A DNA stretch of 64,000 nucleotides from VFKU01 sp964620045 (lineage in GTDB: Bacteria; Hydrogenedentota; Hydrogenedentia; Hydrogenedentales; GCA-2746185). The stretch is taken from assembly GCA_964620045.1 (NCBI GenBank), contig CAZUJL010000023.1:1-64000 (forward strand). The letters run 5' to 3'. Below the pieces are notes generated by a model. That model did no database searches and was not told the DNA's origin. It saw only the letters and a program-made list of their open reading frames with translations. Shown here in pieces: positions 11,204 through 18,412 of this stretch (position 1 is the stretch's first letter; the number at the start of each line of letters is the position of its first letter). Position numbers and translations under genes: made by a program.

Positions 11204-14200
11204 TCAGTTTGAACCGACGCGCACGGCTCCGCCGCTGGCTTCGACGCGCACGGGCTTGCGGATGATGAGTGTTTCGTTGCTCGTGTTGTCGGCGGTGTTG
11301 CCTTTGATGCGGACGGTTTGGTCGGGCGCGGCTTTCATTACGCCGCCGATCAGGGATTTATACGGCAGTGCCTGCGTGCCTGCCTGTGCGCCGGTGTGCG
11401 CAAAATCGACCCACAGGGCTCCCCCGCCGTTATTCGGCACGCCGCGCAGCGCGACGTCATCGATGTTCCAGCCGGCGAAGTTGTAGAAGCCGTTGGTGGG
11501 ACCCATCACCCAGCGTAAGTACACGGTCGGCTGTCCGTCGGCGATTGCGGAGATGTCGATGTTCTGCAATTTCCAGTTGTAGTCAATGATGATGTTGTTG
11601 TCTGGCTGCACCCACACGTCGGTGAAATTGACGCCGTCGTTGCTCGCCTGAATGCGCGCCTGATCATAGATGGCTCCTTCGACGACGAGCCACCGCCAAT
11701 AACTGAGTTGCACGTTACTGTAGTTGCTGCAGTTGATCGGCGTCGAGGTGAGGTATTGCGCCGGCATGTTTTCCGTGTACGTTCCGTTCAGGTTGTAGCC
11801 GTATACGAACGGATCGCCGTGGCCCGAGGTCGGATCGCTGTTGTTCCCGGTTGGCGTACCGCGCTGCCAGTCGCCCTCGGCCGTCCAACCAGGGTCGGTG
11901 GCGAAATTCCAGCGTACGATGTTCTGCAGGTTGCTCGGCGTGCCGGTGAGCATCACGTCGTCGATGTTCCAGCCGCTGTAATTCACATACGAATCCGTCG
12001 GGCCCATGTGCCAGCGGATGTACACCGTTGGCTGGCCCGCGGCGAATTGGGTGATGTCGAATACCTGCTCGCTCCACGCGGTATCCTGGACCGTCGGCCC
12101 GGTGTGGAACCACACGGAGTTGTAGTTGATGCCGTCGGTGCTCACCATCACGCCGGCGTTGTCCAGCGCGAAGGCCTCGACGCCGAGCCAGCGCCAGTAG
12201 CGCAGGATGACGGTGCTGTACGCGGAACAGTCGATGGCGTTCGTGGTCAGGTAGTACGTCGACATGTTGTTCGGGTACACGCCGCTCAAGTTGTAGCCGA
12301 ATACGTTGGTGCCCGTCTTGCCCGAGGTCGGATCGCCCGCGAGCCCCTGCGGCGTGCCGAATTCCCACTGGTTCTCACGCTGCCAGCCGGGGTCGGTGTT
12401 CATCGGGAAATTCGCGATGATGCTCGATATGTTTAGTCGCGCGTCGATGTCGTGCGAAAACCCCGTCGTCGTATTCGTGAACTTCGCCGTCGCGGTGTAG
12501 TCGCCCACGGGCAGCAGGCTCGCCTCAGACGCGAGGCTCAGCGTGACGTTCGCGCTCGCGCCGGGCGCGAGGGTGCGCGAGGCGACCGAGGCATCCAGCC
12601 ACGGCGCCGTCGCCGTGATGTTCGCGACGATGGGGTCCGCCGGCAAGCTGTTCTGCAGCGTATACACGCGTGTTTCCGGGATGAACGGGCCGCCCTCCGG
12701 CCCGAGCGAGTGGAAGATGGACCACATCGGCGCGGCGGTGTCGACGCGCAGCGGATCGCCAAAGCTGATCGTGAAGGGCATGTTCGCGCTGGACGCGCCG
12801 ATGTTCGTGATCGCGTTGCCGGAGTAGCGCACCTTGCCGGCGAGATACGTGTCGGTGCTTGGAAAGGTCGTCGGTGTAATTTGGTTCACGCCGCCCGCGT
12901 GGAAGGTGTCTCCCCCGTCGCCGCGGTTGTGTCCGCGTTCCAGGTGGTATTGCCCGTCGGCCTGAATCACGGCGAGTTGATAGTGCAGCCCGTTGTGCGG
13001 CCAGGTGTCCTGCCCCGGATACCCTTCGCTGTTGTGCCCCACGTTTTCGTCCACGTGGTACACCACGAGACCGCCTTGCGGGATATCGCTCTCGATGCCG
13101 ACGGGTTGGCGATTCTCAATCAGCAGATATTCGCCGCTGCCATAACCCTGATCGATCCGCAGCGCGCTCGCGTTCGTTTCCCACTGCGGCAGCGAGTAGT
13201 TGCCCGGCGTGGTCACGACGGTCGGCGTCATCCAGCCGAGTCGCTGCTTGCTCCAAGCGGACATGTGCGGCGGGTGGTACTGCGTGCCGTCGAAGCCCCA
13301 CGAGTTCGCCATCAGGCACCACGAGCCCACGCCCTCGCCGGGCGAGTTGTCGGTGTCGTACAAATCCGGCAAGCCGAAGAAGTGTCCGGTCTCGTGGCAG
13401 ATGACGCCGATGCGGCCGATGCTCGAGCCCGACGTGCCCCACACGCCGGGATTGATGTGGTATGGGCTGACCTTCGTGCCTTCGGTGGAGGTCCATGCGC
13501 CGATCGACCAGCGGTGTGACCAAATGCGCTGGTTGTACGGCGTGCCGTAGGCGTCGGTGCCGCCATACTCGGCCGCGTAGCCGGAATGCACGAAGGCGAT
13601 GGAGTCGACGAAGCCGTCCGCGTCCTGATCGTACTGGCTGAAATCGATTAGCGGGTCGGCGGCAGCCAGCGCGTGGAGGATCGCGAAATGCACGTAGAAA
13701 TCGAGACCGGAAACGTTGTTCGCATAGAACTGCTCGGGCTGCGGCAGATCGACCCAGCCGACCACGGTGGAATCCAGCGTCAACTGGCCGTAGGAGTTTT
13801 CGTAATACACATCGCGCACGCTGCCCGTCGGCGCTAGCGTCGGATCGCCGCCGACCGCGTTGAACAGCGTGTCCATATCGGAGTTCGACGGCAGCGGCCG
13901 CGCGGTGTGGTTGGCGAAACGCATGAGAATGACGAGGTTCTTGATTGTGCCGGTCGGCGCGACGCGTGAATTCGGCGCGGCGCGATCCACGCGGGCGCCG
14001 ACGACTTGGTCACCGCCGCTGCGCAGCGACATCGGCGCGGGCTTGAGGCCCTTCAGCAGGCCGACGGCCTTGGGCGAGACCTTGCCGACGGCGTGGGTCG
14101 ACGCGTGCAACTCGCCGTTCACGACTGAGTCGGCGTAGCGGAACCATTTGTTCGATTCGACGACTGCGAAACCTTCGGCGTCTTCCTGCCAATGCAGGTA

Positions 14201-14386
14201 TTCGTCACCGCGCATGTAGATGGTGATGGGTGTGCCGTCCGGCTGCTTGGCTTGGATCGGCCACGGACTGGCCTGCACCGCGGCGGACTTCGGCGAGGCA
14301 CAAAAAAACGCGGCGAGCGCCGCGACGAAAAAGAGGTTCGACGCTACTGCTTGTCGATACCGCACTACGCACTGCATCCGATGCAT
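11204..14386 (-). CDS. Secreted M6-family metalloprotease with two jelly-roll (MAM-like) domains
   Basis: A 1060-residue secreted protease. A signal peptide (FFVAALAAFFCASPKSAAVQA) precedes an M6/immune-inhibitor-A-type N-terminal region and the catalytic domain with zinc motif HETGH (H331, E332, H335) followed by GLPDLYD. A BACON-like beta domain follows, then two tandem domains of about 150 residues sharing DPGW...DPTSG...GYNL...YWRWL.VE...SGWNIDD. The protein ends in a ~65-residue module (WVDFAHTGAQAGTQALPYKSL ... GGAVRVGSN). The last three elements recur in the M12-like protease at 59.6-61.9 kb. Start ATG 14386 gives a compact signal peptide; ATG 14431 is also possible. It lies downstream of the DUF1460 gene. 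Extracellular peptide scavenging is inferred. Confidence 0.85.
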   Translation of the reverse strand: MHRMQCVVRYRQAVASNLFFVAALAAFFCASPKSAAVQASPWPIQAKQPDGTPITIYMRGDEYLHWQEDAEGFAVVESNKWFRYADSVVNGELHASTHAVGKVSPKAVGLLKGLKPAPMSLRSGGDQVVGARVDRAAPNSRVAPTGTIKNLVILMRFANHTARPLPSNSDMDTLFNAVGGDPTLAPTGSVRDVYYENSYGQLTLDSTVVGWVDLPQPEQFYANNVSGLDFYVHFAILHALAAADPLIDFSQYDQDADGFVDSIAFVHSGYAAEYGGTDAYGTPYNQRIWSHRWSIGAWTSTEGTKVSPYHINPGVWGTSGSSIGRIGVICHETGHFFGLPDLYDTDNSPGEGVGSWCLMANSWGFDGTQYHPPHMSAWSKQRLGWMTPTVVTTPGNYSLPQWETNASALRIDQGYGSGEYLLIENRQPVGIESDIPQGGLVVYHVDENVGHNSEGYPGQDTWPHNGLHYQLAVIQADGQYHLERGHNRGDGGDTFHAGGVNQITPTTFPSTDTYLAGKVRYSGNAITNIGASSANMPFTISFGDPLRVDTAAPMWSIFHSLGPEGGPFIPETRVYTLQNSLPADPIVANITATAPWLDASVASRTLAPGASANVTLSLASEASLLPVGDYTATAKFTNTTTGFSHDIDARLNISSIIANFPMNTDPGWQRENQWEFGTPQGLAGDPTSGKTGTNVFGYNLSGVYPNNMSTYYLTTNAIDCSAYSTVILRYWRWLGVEAFALDNAGVMVSTDGINYNSVWFHTGPTVQDTAWSEQVFDITQFAAGQPTVYIRWHMGPTDSYVNYSGWNIDDVMLTGTPSNLQNIVRWNFATDPGWTAEGDWQRGTPTGNNSDPTSGHGDPFVYGYNLNGTYTENMPAQYLTSTPINCSNYSNVQLSYWRWLVVEGAIYDQARIQASNDGVNFTDVWVQPDNNIIIDYNWKLQNIDISAIADGQPTVYLRWVMGPTNGFYNFAGWNIDDVALRGVPNNGGGALWVDFAHTGAQAGTQALPYKSLIGGVMKAAPDQTVRIKGNTADNTSNETLIIRKPVRVEASGGAVRVGSN

Positions 14387-14462
14387 ACCCCGGTTCGTCG
14401 CAAGGGTATACGTGGCTTGGAAAAAGTGCAATATCAGTCCGCTATTTAAGCGGCTGCGCCGC

Positions 14463-15281
14463 CTAGTGAGCGACTTCCGAAAACTGCGGTTCGTTGACCG
14501 TATATACCGTAAATCCGAGATACCTGTCCCCCTGTTCGCGCACGTAGTCGGACAAGTCGATCTCGGCCACGTATCCGAGCTTTGAACTTGCTTGGAACAA
14601 GTGCCCTACCCCCTGCTCGTCGCGCAGGAAAAAGCCGCAGTGGAGCGCGAACAGCCATTGCACTTTTTTACCGATGAAGATGATTAGCGCAGGGCCTTCG
14701 ATTTTGGCTTCGGCTTGTTCTACCAGCGCCGAAGGAATGTAGTTCACCGTTTGCACTTTGTCCGGCGTGGTCAGGCCGAACCCCGGGGCCTTCACGCGGT
14801 TCTCGAAAAAGTCTTTGCGGCTGATCGTGCGTGTTACGGATTCGGTCGCGATGCCGAGTGACTGGCTGACGTCCACGCAGAACGTGTTGTTCGCGATCCA
14901 GTCGGTGATCATGAAGTGGTTGCGCGATTCGTAGTCGATCCGGCCGTCTTTGTACCGGATGCGCTGCAGGTGCTCGAACAGCTCGCCGTAGTTCGCCGCG
15001 CTCGCTGTTGCTATCCATTGCTCCACCGAGGTCACGCAGTCCTCGCGCGTGAAATCGACCAGCGGGTCCTTGTCGTTCGTCCCGTAGGGCCCCTCGCCCA
15101 GCGGCCCGTCGAAATACGGCGTACCCACCGAATCGCGAATCACGCGGTCCAGGCGGCTACTGAAATTCGGCGTGTTCGCGTGCAGCGCGCGGACATAGGT
15201 GTCCATTTGGGCGGGGTCGTAGGTGGTCAGTTGTGGCGCCCCCGCGGCCAGCAACATCGCGCTCAGCAGAAAATACGTCAT
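14463..15281 (-). CDS. DUF1460 family N-acetylmuramoyl-L-alanine amidase-like protein
   Basis: The 272-residue product has an N-terminal signal peptide (YFLLSAMLLAAGAPQ). The papain/NlpC-like fold of DUF1460 is recognisable from the catalytic cysteine in REDCVTSVEQ (Cys82), RIRYKDGRIDYESRNHFMI, and a His motif FALHCGFFLRD before HLFQASS. Family members hydrolyse or are predicted to hydrolyse bonds of peptidoglycan or muropeptides in the envelope. Length is normal for the family. It is first in a likely unit with the M6 protease gene, which starts 76 nt downstream. The exact bond cut here is not determinable from sequence. Confidence 0.8.
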   Translation of the reverse strand: MTYFLLSAMLLAAGAPQLTTYDPAQMDTYVRALHANTPNFSSRLDRVIRDSVGTPYFDGPLGEGPYGTNDKDPLVDFTREDCVTSVEQWIATASAANYGELFEHLQRIRYKDGRIDYESRNHFMITDWIANNTFCVDVSQSLGIATESVTRTISRKDFFENRVKAPGFGLTTPDKVQTVNYIPSALVEQAEAKIEGPALIIFIGKKVQWLFALHCGFFLRDEQGVGHLFQASSKLGYVAEIDLSDYVREQGDRYLGFTVYTVNEPQFSEVAH

Positions 15282-15374
15282 GACGAATACTTAGCCCCCG
15301 GTTACCCGCCAAGTATACCGGGTCGGTGGCCCGACCGACTGCCTCTACACCTTAGGCTGACCTGTTGCACTGCT

Positions 15375-15478
15375 GGGTCCTGCCGGACGGTATGGAGAAG
15401 GACAGCGGTTGCGGAATAAGGGTCCTGCCAAATGGTATGGAGCGCCCGCGGCGCGAAGGGTAGCGGTTGCGAGACAAG
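15375..15478 (+). repeat. Imperfect tandem duplication, two copies of 45-59 bp
   Basis: Copy 1 is 15375-15419 and copy 2 is 15420-15478. Shared blocks in the same order are GGGTCCTGCC, GGTATGGAG and AGCGGTTGCG; copy 2 carries about 14 extra GC-rich bases in the middle. Confidence 0.65.
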
Positions 15479-15585
15479 GGTGATTTGGCTGTTGTGTACT
15501 GAAAATTGAGCGATATTTCGCGCGAAAGTGCAACAAACGGCCGCGAGATCCCGTTACACTAGTCCACCACTGGTACGATGGCCCC

Positions 15586-15606
15586 TTCGCTCCCATTGGG
15601 AGCGAA
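15586..15606. other. Perfect 9-bp hairpin upstream of a small gene
   Basis: TTCGCTCCC-ATT-GGGAGCGAA forms a compact 9-bp stem with a 3-nt loop. It lacks a following T-run on the plus strand (ACCACTGCTTTTGC follows), so it is either a weak terminator/attenuator or a structural element in the leader of the gene at 15673. Confidence 0.45.
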
Positions 15607-15641
15607 ACCACTGCTTTTGCGGAAACTAGTCTCACGCTAAC

Positions 15642-15672
15642 GGTGTTGATCTCTCCATTAAGGAGGAACACC
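15642..15672 (+). promoter_or_regulatory. Putative hairpin sequestering the ribosome-binding site
   Basis: GGTGTT (15642-15647) can pair with AACACC (15667-15672, adjacent to the ATG), and CTCC (15653-15656) with GGAG (15662-15665), which is the core of the strong AAGGAGG Shine-Dalgarno. The loop is ATTAA. Such a fold would hide the ribosome-binding site and could act as a translational switch; this is inference from pairing only. Confidence 0.45.
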
Positions 15673-15918
15673 ATGAGCTACCGTCTAGAACGTACCAAGC
15701 ATTTTATGCAACGCGGCAGTTGTATGGTGTTTAGTCCTCTATCAGATTGGGAGCTCGTTGGGGATTTCGAGTCCGCTACCCACGCTGGTGGTTACCATGT
15801 CAGGCAACGCGAAGCGCTGAGCCAAATCCCAATAATGGCCGATCACTCTCAATTTGCATATGAGGTCCGCAGCAACCCGGACGCTGACAGTTGGCTTTAC
15901 AAGGGATGGGACATTTAG
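15673..15918 (+). CDS. Hypothetical 81-residue protein
   Basis: A small soluble protein I do not recognise (starts MSYRLERTKHFMQRGS, ends DADSWLYKGWDI). It is supported as a real gene by an excellent Shine-Dalgarno, AAGGAGG 6 nt before ATG 15673, and a clean stop. Composition is mixed polar/aromatic, with no transmembrane segment and a single cysteine. It sits at the start of an AT-richer island of unrecognised genes and a toxin-antitoxin pair. A probable regulatory hairpin overlaps its ribosome-binding site. Confidence 0.65.
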   Translation: MSYRLERTKHFMQRGSCMVFSPLSDWELVGDFESATHAGGYHVRQREALSQIPIMADHSQFAYEVRSNPDADSWLYKGWDI

Positions 15919-15933
15919 AAACTCAATAGTCGG

Positions 15934-15964
15934 TTAATCCCCGCTCTCAATCCGGGTGTATAAT
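15934..15964 (+). promoter_or_regulatory. Putative promoter of the 15990 gene
   Basis: A consensus -10 box TATAAT (15959-15964) lies 25 nt before the TTG start at 15990. A weak -35 candidate TTAATC (15934-15939) is spaced 19 nt away. The position fits a short leader for the downstream membrane protein. Confidence 0.45.
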
Positions 15965-15989
15965 CGCCGATAATTTTGAGGATAAATCG

Positions 15990-17042
15990 TTGAACGGATT
16001 TCTTCGAGCGTTTCTTGTATTTCTTGCGTTCGTCTTCGCCGTCGCAGCCCGATCCATATATTTGGATACGCTTCACCTGACTTTACTTGAGCAAGGTGAT
16101 TACCTGTCGATCTTTCTGAGTAGATGGCTCTCGCAATTGGTATTGCTAGGTTTCGTGGTATGGGTCTGGTTTGCTACCAAGCGCGATTTCAGCAAGCAAG
16201 CTGGTGATACCACGACGATGCGTCCGAACGGTGCATCGACCAAGTCGTCTGAATCGTTCGTCTCGGCCACGAAACTTCCTTACCGACTCAGGGTCTCGCA
16301 TGCGATCCTCGCTGCCGCAGCCGTCGTGCTGATCGCTTACAGCATTATGTACGTACCCGTGCCTGCTTCAGTTCCCACATCAAACCGGACCGCACCAACC
16401 TACTTTCCCACACCACCGGCGCCCCGCCAACCTGTTCAACCCACGCCGATCGTTTCGTCTGCTCCGCTGATTCAACCTGGTGCGATTGAGCCAGACTCCG
16501 AACCGGAATCCGAAAACGATCAAACAACGCGGCTATTGGAACTTGGCGGATGGATGCTCGATCAAGCCAACCCCTATCAAGCCGAACTTCATGAATCCTT
16601 CGCGCGACTCGCTCAGGGCAATTACACGTCTTCGACGGTCCTTTCGAATCGTAGTTCTATTCTTGCAGGATTGAGCCAAATCTCCGAGACTCGTGAAGCA
16701 CTCAAAGCATACGACCTCAAATTTCAATCGCTCGCGAATGAAACCGCTACAAAACTGGACGGAATTTTTGAGTCAAAGGACGATCGTGATTTCTATCGCA
16801 ATGAGCTCCTTAAGAGCGTGATCGAACCCACTTCGGCAAGCCTCACGAATCAACAGGGTCTTCTCGATGATTTAGAAGCCCTCCTTCGATTCATGATCCA
16901 GGTCCAAGACCAGATCCAAGTCGAGAACGGCCAAATCCTCTTCCGAACGCAAAAGGAACTTGATCTCTACAATAACTACATACAGAGCATCCACGACCGC
17001 GCGATTCAGGAAGACAACCTGCGAGTTCAAGTGCCTCAATAA
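15990..17042 (+). CDS. Hypothetical membrane protein with proline-rich linker and helical C-terminus
   Basis: A 350-residue protein with hydrophobic segments at about 4-20, 42-62 and 103-120, a Pro/Thr-rich linker (about 125-165), and a charged, predicted alpha-helical C-terminal half with heptad-like leucines (LLELGGWMLDQ, LLDDLEALLRFMIQVQDQ). No family recognised. TTG 15990 is preceded by GAGG at a normal distance and by a consensus TATAAT. Codon use is more AT-rich than the core genes around it. The arrangement (membrane-anchored, long soluble helical domain) suggests a sensor or scaffold, but there is no direct evidence for function. Confidence 0.65.
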   Translation: MNGFLRAFLVFLAFVFAVAARSIYLDTLHLTLLEQGDYLSIFLSRWLSQLVLLGFVVWVWFATKRDFSKQAGDTTTMRPNGASTKSSESFVSATKLPYRLRVSHAILAAAAVVLIAYSIMYVPVPASVPTSNRTAPTYFPTPPAPRQPVQPTPIVSSAPLIQPGAIEPDSEPESENDQTTRLLELGGWMLDQANPYQAELHESFARLAQGNYTSSTVLSNRSSILAGLSQISETREALKAYDLKFQSLANETATKLDGIFESKDDRDFYRNELLKSVIEPTSASLTNQQGLLDDLEALLRFMIQVQDQIQVENGQILFRTQKELDLYNNYIQSIHDRAIQEDNLRVQVPQ

Positions 17043-17143
17043 CTACCTTCAGATACTGGGAAATAGGGAAATTAGGGACAGTCACCTATTTTCGTCTGCG
17101 CCTGCGAAGACGCGCGGCATCATCGGTTTGTTGGAGTATAGAT

Positions 17144-17242
17144 CGCCCCTACAGGGCTTTGGATGAGGGGCGTGGTGACTCAGGGCTGCGCTCACTGCGT
17201 TCGCTCCACCCTGGGCTATCGTAGGACGCCTCGTTGGGGCTT
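17144..17242 (+). repeat. Dispersed palindromic repeat, copy A
   Basis: Starts CGCCCCTACAGGGCTTT and ends GTAGGACGCCTCGTTGGGGC. Its core from 17181 to 17218 is identical (38 bp) to copy B at 18019-18056. Internal symmetry: CAGGG...CCCTG in the core and GCCCC...GGGGC at the outer ends. It lies immediately downstream of the toxin gene, in the same orientation as copy B. Confidence 0.85.
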
Positions 17243-17246
17243 AGCG

Positions 17247-17600
17247 TCAGCCGACCTGGATGATCTGGTTGAGCCGTTCGCAGACTTGCTGAAACAACGC
17301 TTTGGATAAGGTGCCGAGCGGGTGTTTCTTGGCTTTACGCAGGCGCCAGTCGAAGGATTTGGGTTGGTGGCACAGCACGTAACTCGTTTTGCCCGCCTTT
17401 CGTCCTGAGGCCTTGCCTACGGGGACGGCGAAGGGATTGTCCGAGTTGTACTCGGCCGTTGTCATGGGCAGGCCGATGACGAGCGAGGTTTTCTCGTTGA
17501 AGATGCGTGGCGAGAGCACGAGGAATGGATGGACGTCGCGCATTTCACGTCCCACCTGCGGATTGCAGTCGATCCAGATGATTTCCTGACGGTCCGGCAC
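17247..17600 (-). CDS. MazF/PemK-family toxin (endoribonuclease)
   Basis: A 117-residue protein with the PemK/MazF SH3-like barrel signature: IIWIDCNPQVGREMRDVHPFLVLS, then VIGLPMTT and a C-terminal helix. Family members cleave mRNA at short motifs and are neutralised by a DNA-binding antitoxin encoded upstream. GTG 17600 (VPDRQEIIW) is the best start; longer in-frame versions overlap the antitoxin gene and have basic, non-homologous N-termini. The antitoxin stop is 38 nt upstream, so the pair forms one operon. Copy A of a dispersed repeat begins 5 nt beyond the stop codon. Confidence 0.85.
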   Translation of the reverse strand: MPDRQEIIWIDCNPQVGREMRDVHPFLVLSPRIFNEKTSLVIGLPMTTAEYNSDNPFAVPVGKASGRKAGKTSYVLCHQPKSFDWRLRKAKKHPLGTLSKALFQQVCERLNQIIQVG

Positions 17601-17638
17601 CCAAGACTTGCGTCGGCGTGCCGTCGTTGGTTTGGCGG

Positions 17639-17893
17639 CTACCAACGTTCGGCTCCGAGCGTTTGCGTGGGGGTCATGTACTCGCCGCCGTGGCGTTTCG
17701 GATCGTAGGCGGCCAGGCGTTGTGCGAGCGTGAGCCGTGTGTCGTCCACGGGCCGGATGACGACTTGATCGCCTTCCGCGGACACACGCACGCTCTGATC
17801 GAGGCGAAGGCGCGCTTCGCGTGCTACGGCTGCCGGCAAGCGAACGCCTAAATTGTTGCCCCATTGTTTAATATCCAAAATTCTTTCGACCAT
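17639..17893 (-). CDS. MazE/AbrB-type antitoxin
   Basis: 84 residues beginning MVERILDIKQWGNNLGVRLP, the swapped-hairpin AbrB/SpoVT fold that binds operator DNA. The C-terminal ~40 residues should bind and inhibit the MazF-type toxin encoded next. AAGGAG precedes ATG 17893. A 14-bp palindrome overlapping the -10 box upstream suggests autorepression, as known for MazEF modules. Length is normal for the family. Confidence 0.88.
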   Translation of the reverse strand: MVERILDIKQWGNNLGVRLPAAVAREARLRLDQSVRVSAEGDQVVIRPVDDTRLTLAQRLAAYDPKRHGGEYMTPTQTLGAERW

Positions 17894-17917
17894 GGTGCCG
17901 CTCCTTGCGTCAATGTA

Positions 17918-17954
17918 TAGACTCTAGTCTAAACAGATGGAGTAAGCGAGTCAA
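17918..17954 (-). promoter_or_regulatory. Promoter and palindromic operator of the mazEF-type operon
   Basis: On the minus strand: -35 TTGACT (17954-17949), 17-nt spacer, -10 TAGACT (17931-17926). The -10 box is one arm of the inverted repeat TAGACT-AG-AGTCTA (17931-17918), so antitoxin bound to the palindrome would cover the -10 region. Confidence 0.65.
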
Positions 17955-17979
17955 TTCCTATTTCTCGTTCCCCTAGAGT

Positions 17980-18081
17980 CGCCCCTTCAGGGCTTTGAGC
18001 GGTGGGGTGGTGTGGACCCAGGGCTGCGCTCACTGCGTTCGCTCCACCCTGGGCTACCGTAGGACGCCCCGTTGGGGCTGA
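17980..18081 (+). repeat. Dispersed palindromic repeat, copy B
   Basis: Starts CGCCCCTTCAGGGCTTT and ends GTAGGACGCCCCGTTGGGGC, with the same 38-bp core as copy A (18019-18056 here). It lies just upstream of the toxin-antitoxin promoter, so the module is bracketed by direct copies. Confidence 0.85.
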
Positions 18082-18150
18082 GGGCGAGGCCGAGCACGGG
18101 CTAATGCGTGACGCCCTATTAGAAATCGGATGCGGTCGACAACCGACACG

Positions 18151-18355
18151 CCTGGCAGAGATTGCCGCGTCGCACACCCCGCTCCTCGCAATGACAAGGT
18201 TGGGACCCTTTTGGGGCTTGTGCTTCGATTGCATGGACGTAGTCGGCCGCGCGCTCCCGGTGCCGACGTTCATTTTCTTACGCCCTGATTCGCTAGCGCC
18301 GTTCCGTTGTCATTGCGAGGAACAGTTCTATCGTGACGACGCAATCTCTCCCAGG
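18151..18355. repeat. Inverted-repeat element (MITE/REP-like), ~205 bp
   Basis: The left arm (18151-18198) and right arm (18307-18355) are inverted copies. The shared ends are TTGTCATTGCGAGGA on one side and GCAATCTCT.CCAGG on the other, with diverged middles. The TCATTGCGAGGA...GCAATCTC pattern resembles a dispersed intergenic repeat known from several unrelated bacterial phyla. The ~108-bp interior shows no gene. Confidence 0.7.
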
Positions 18356-18412
18356 CGCCACGGTCAACCGGAGACCTCCGCGCGAATCCTAAGAGGCGGT
18401 TCTTTTCTTCCC

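Larger units (their letters stand above)
15282..15672. other. Non-coding stretch with a short duplication and hairpins
   Basis: No convincing gene in 391 bp. It holds an imperfect direct duplication: copies beginning GGGTCCTGCC at 15375 and 15420, both with GGTATGGAG and AGCGGTTGCG. It also has a 9-bp perfect hairpin at 15586-15606 and the leader of the small gene at 15673. The apparent minus-strand reading frame here has no family resemblance and spans the duplication. Confidence 0.6.
17894..18412. other. Non-coding stretch made largely of repeats
   Basis: 519 bp without a gene. It contains the toxin-antitoxin promoter, repeat copy B, and an inverted-repeat element (18151-18355). The plus-strand frame crossing it translates the repeats and shows no protein family. 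Confidence 0.7.

Noticed and set aside
17601..17864. N-terminal extension of the MazF-type toxin
   Set aside because: It overlaps the antitoxin gene out of frame and has an Arg/Ser-rich composition unlike any PemK/MazF protein.
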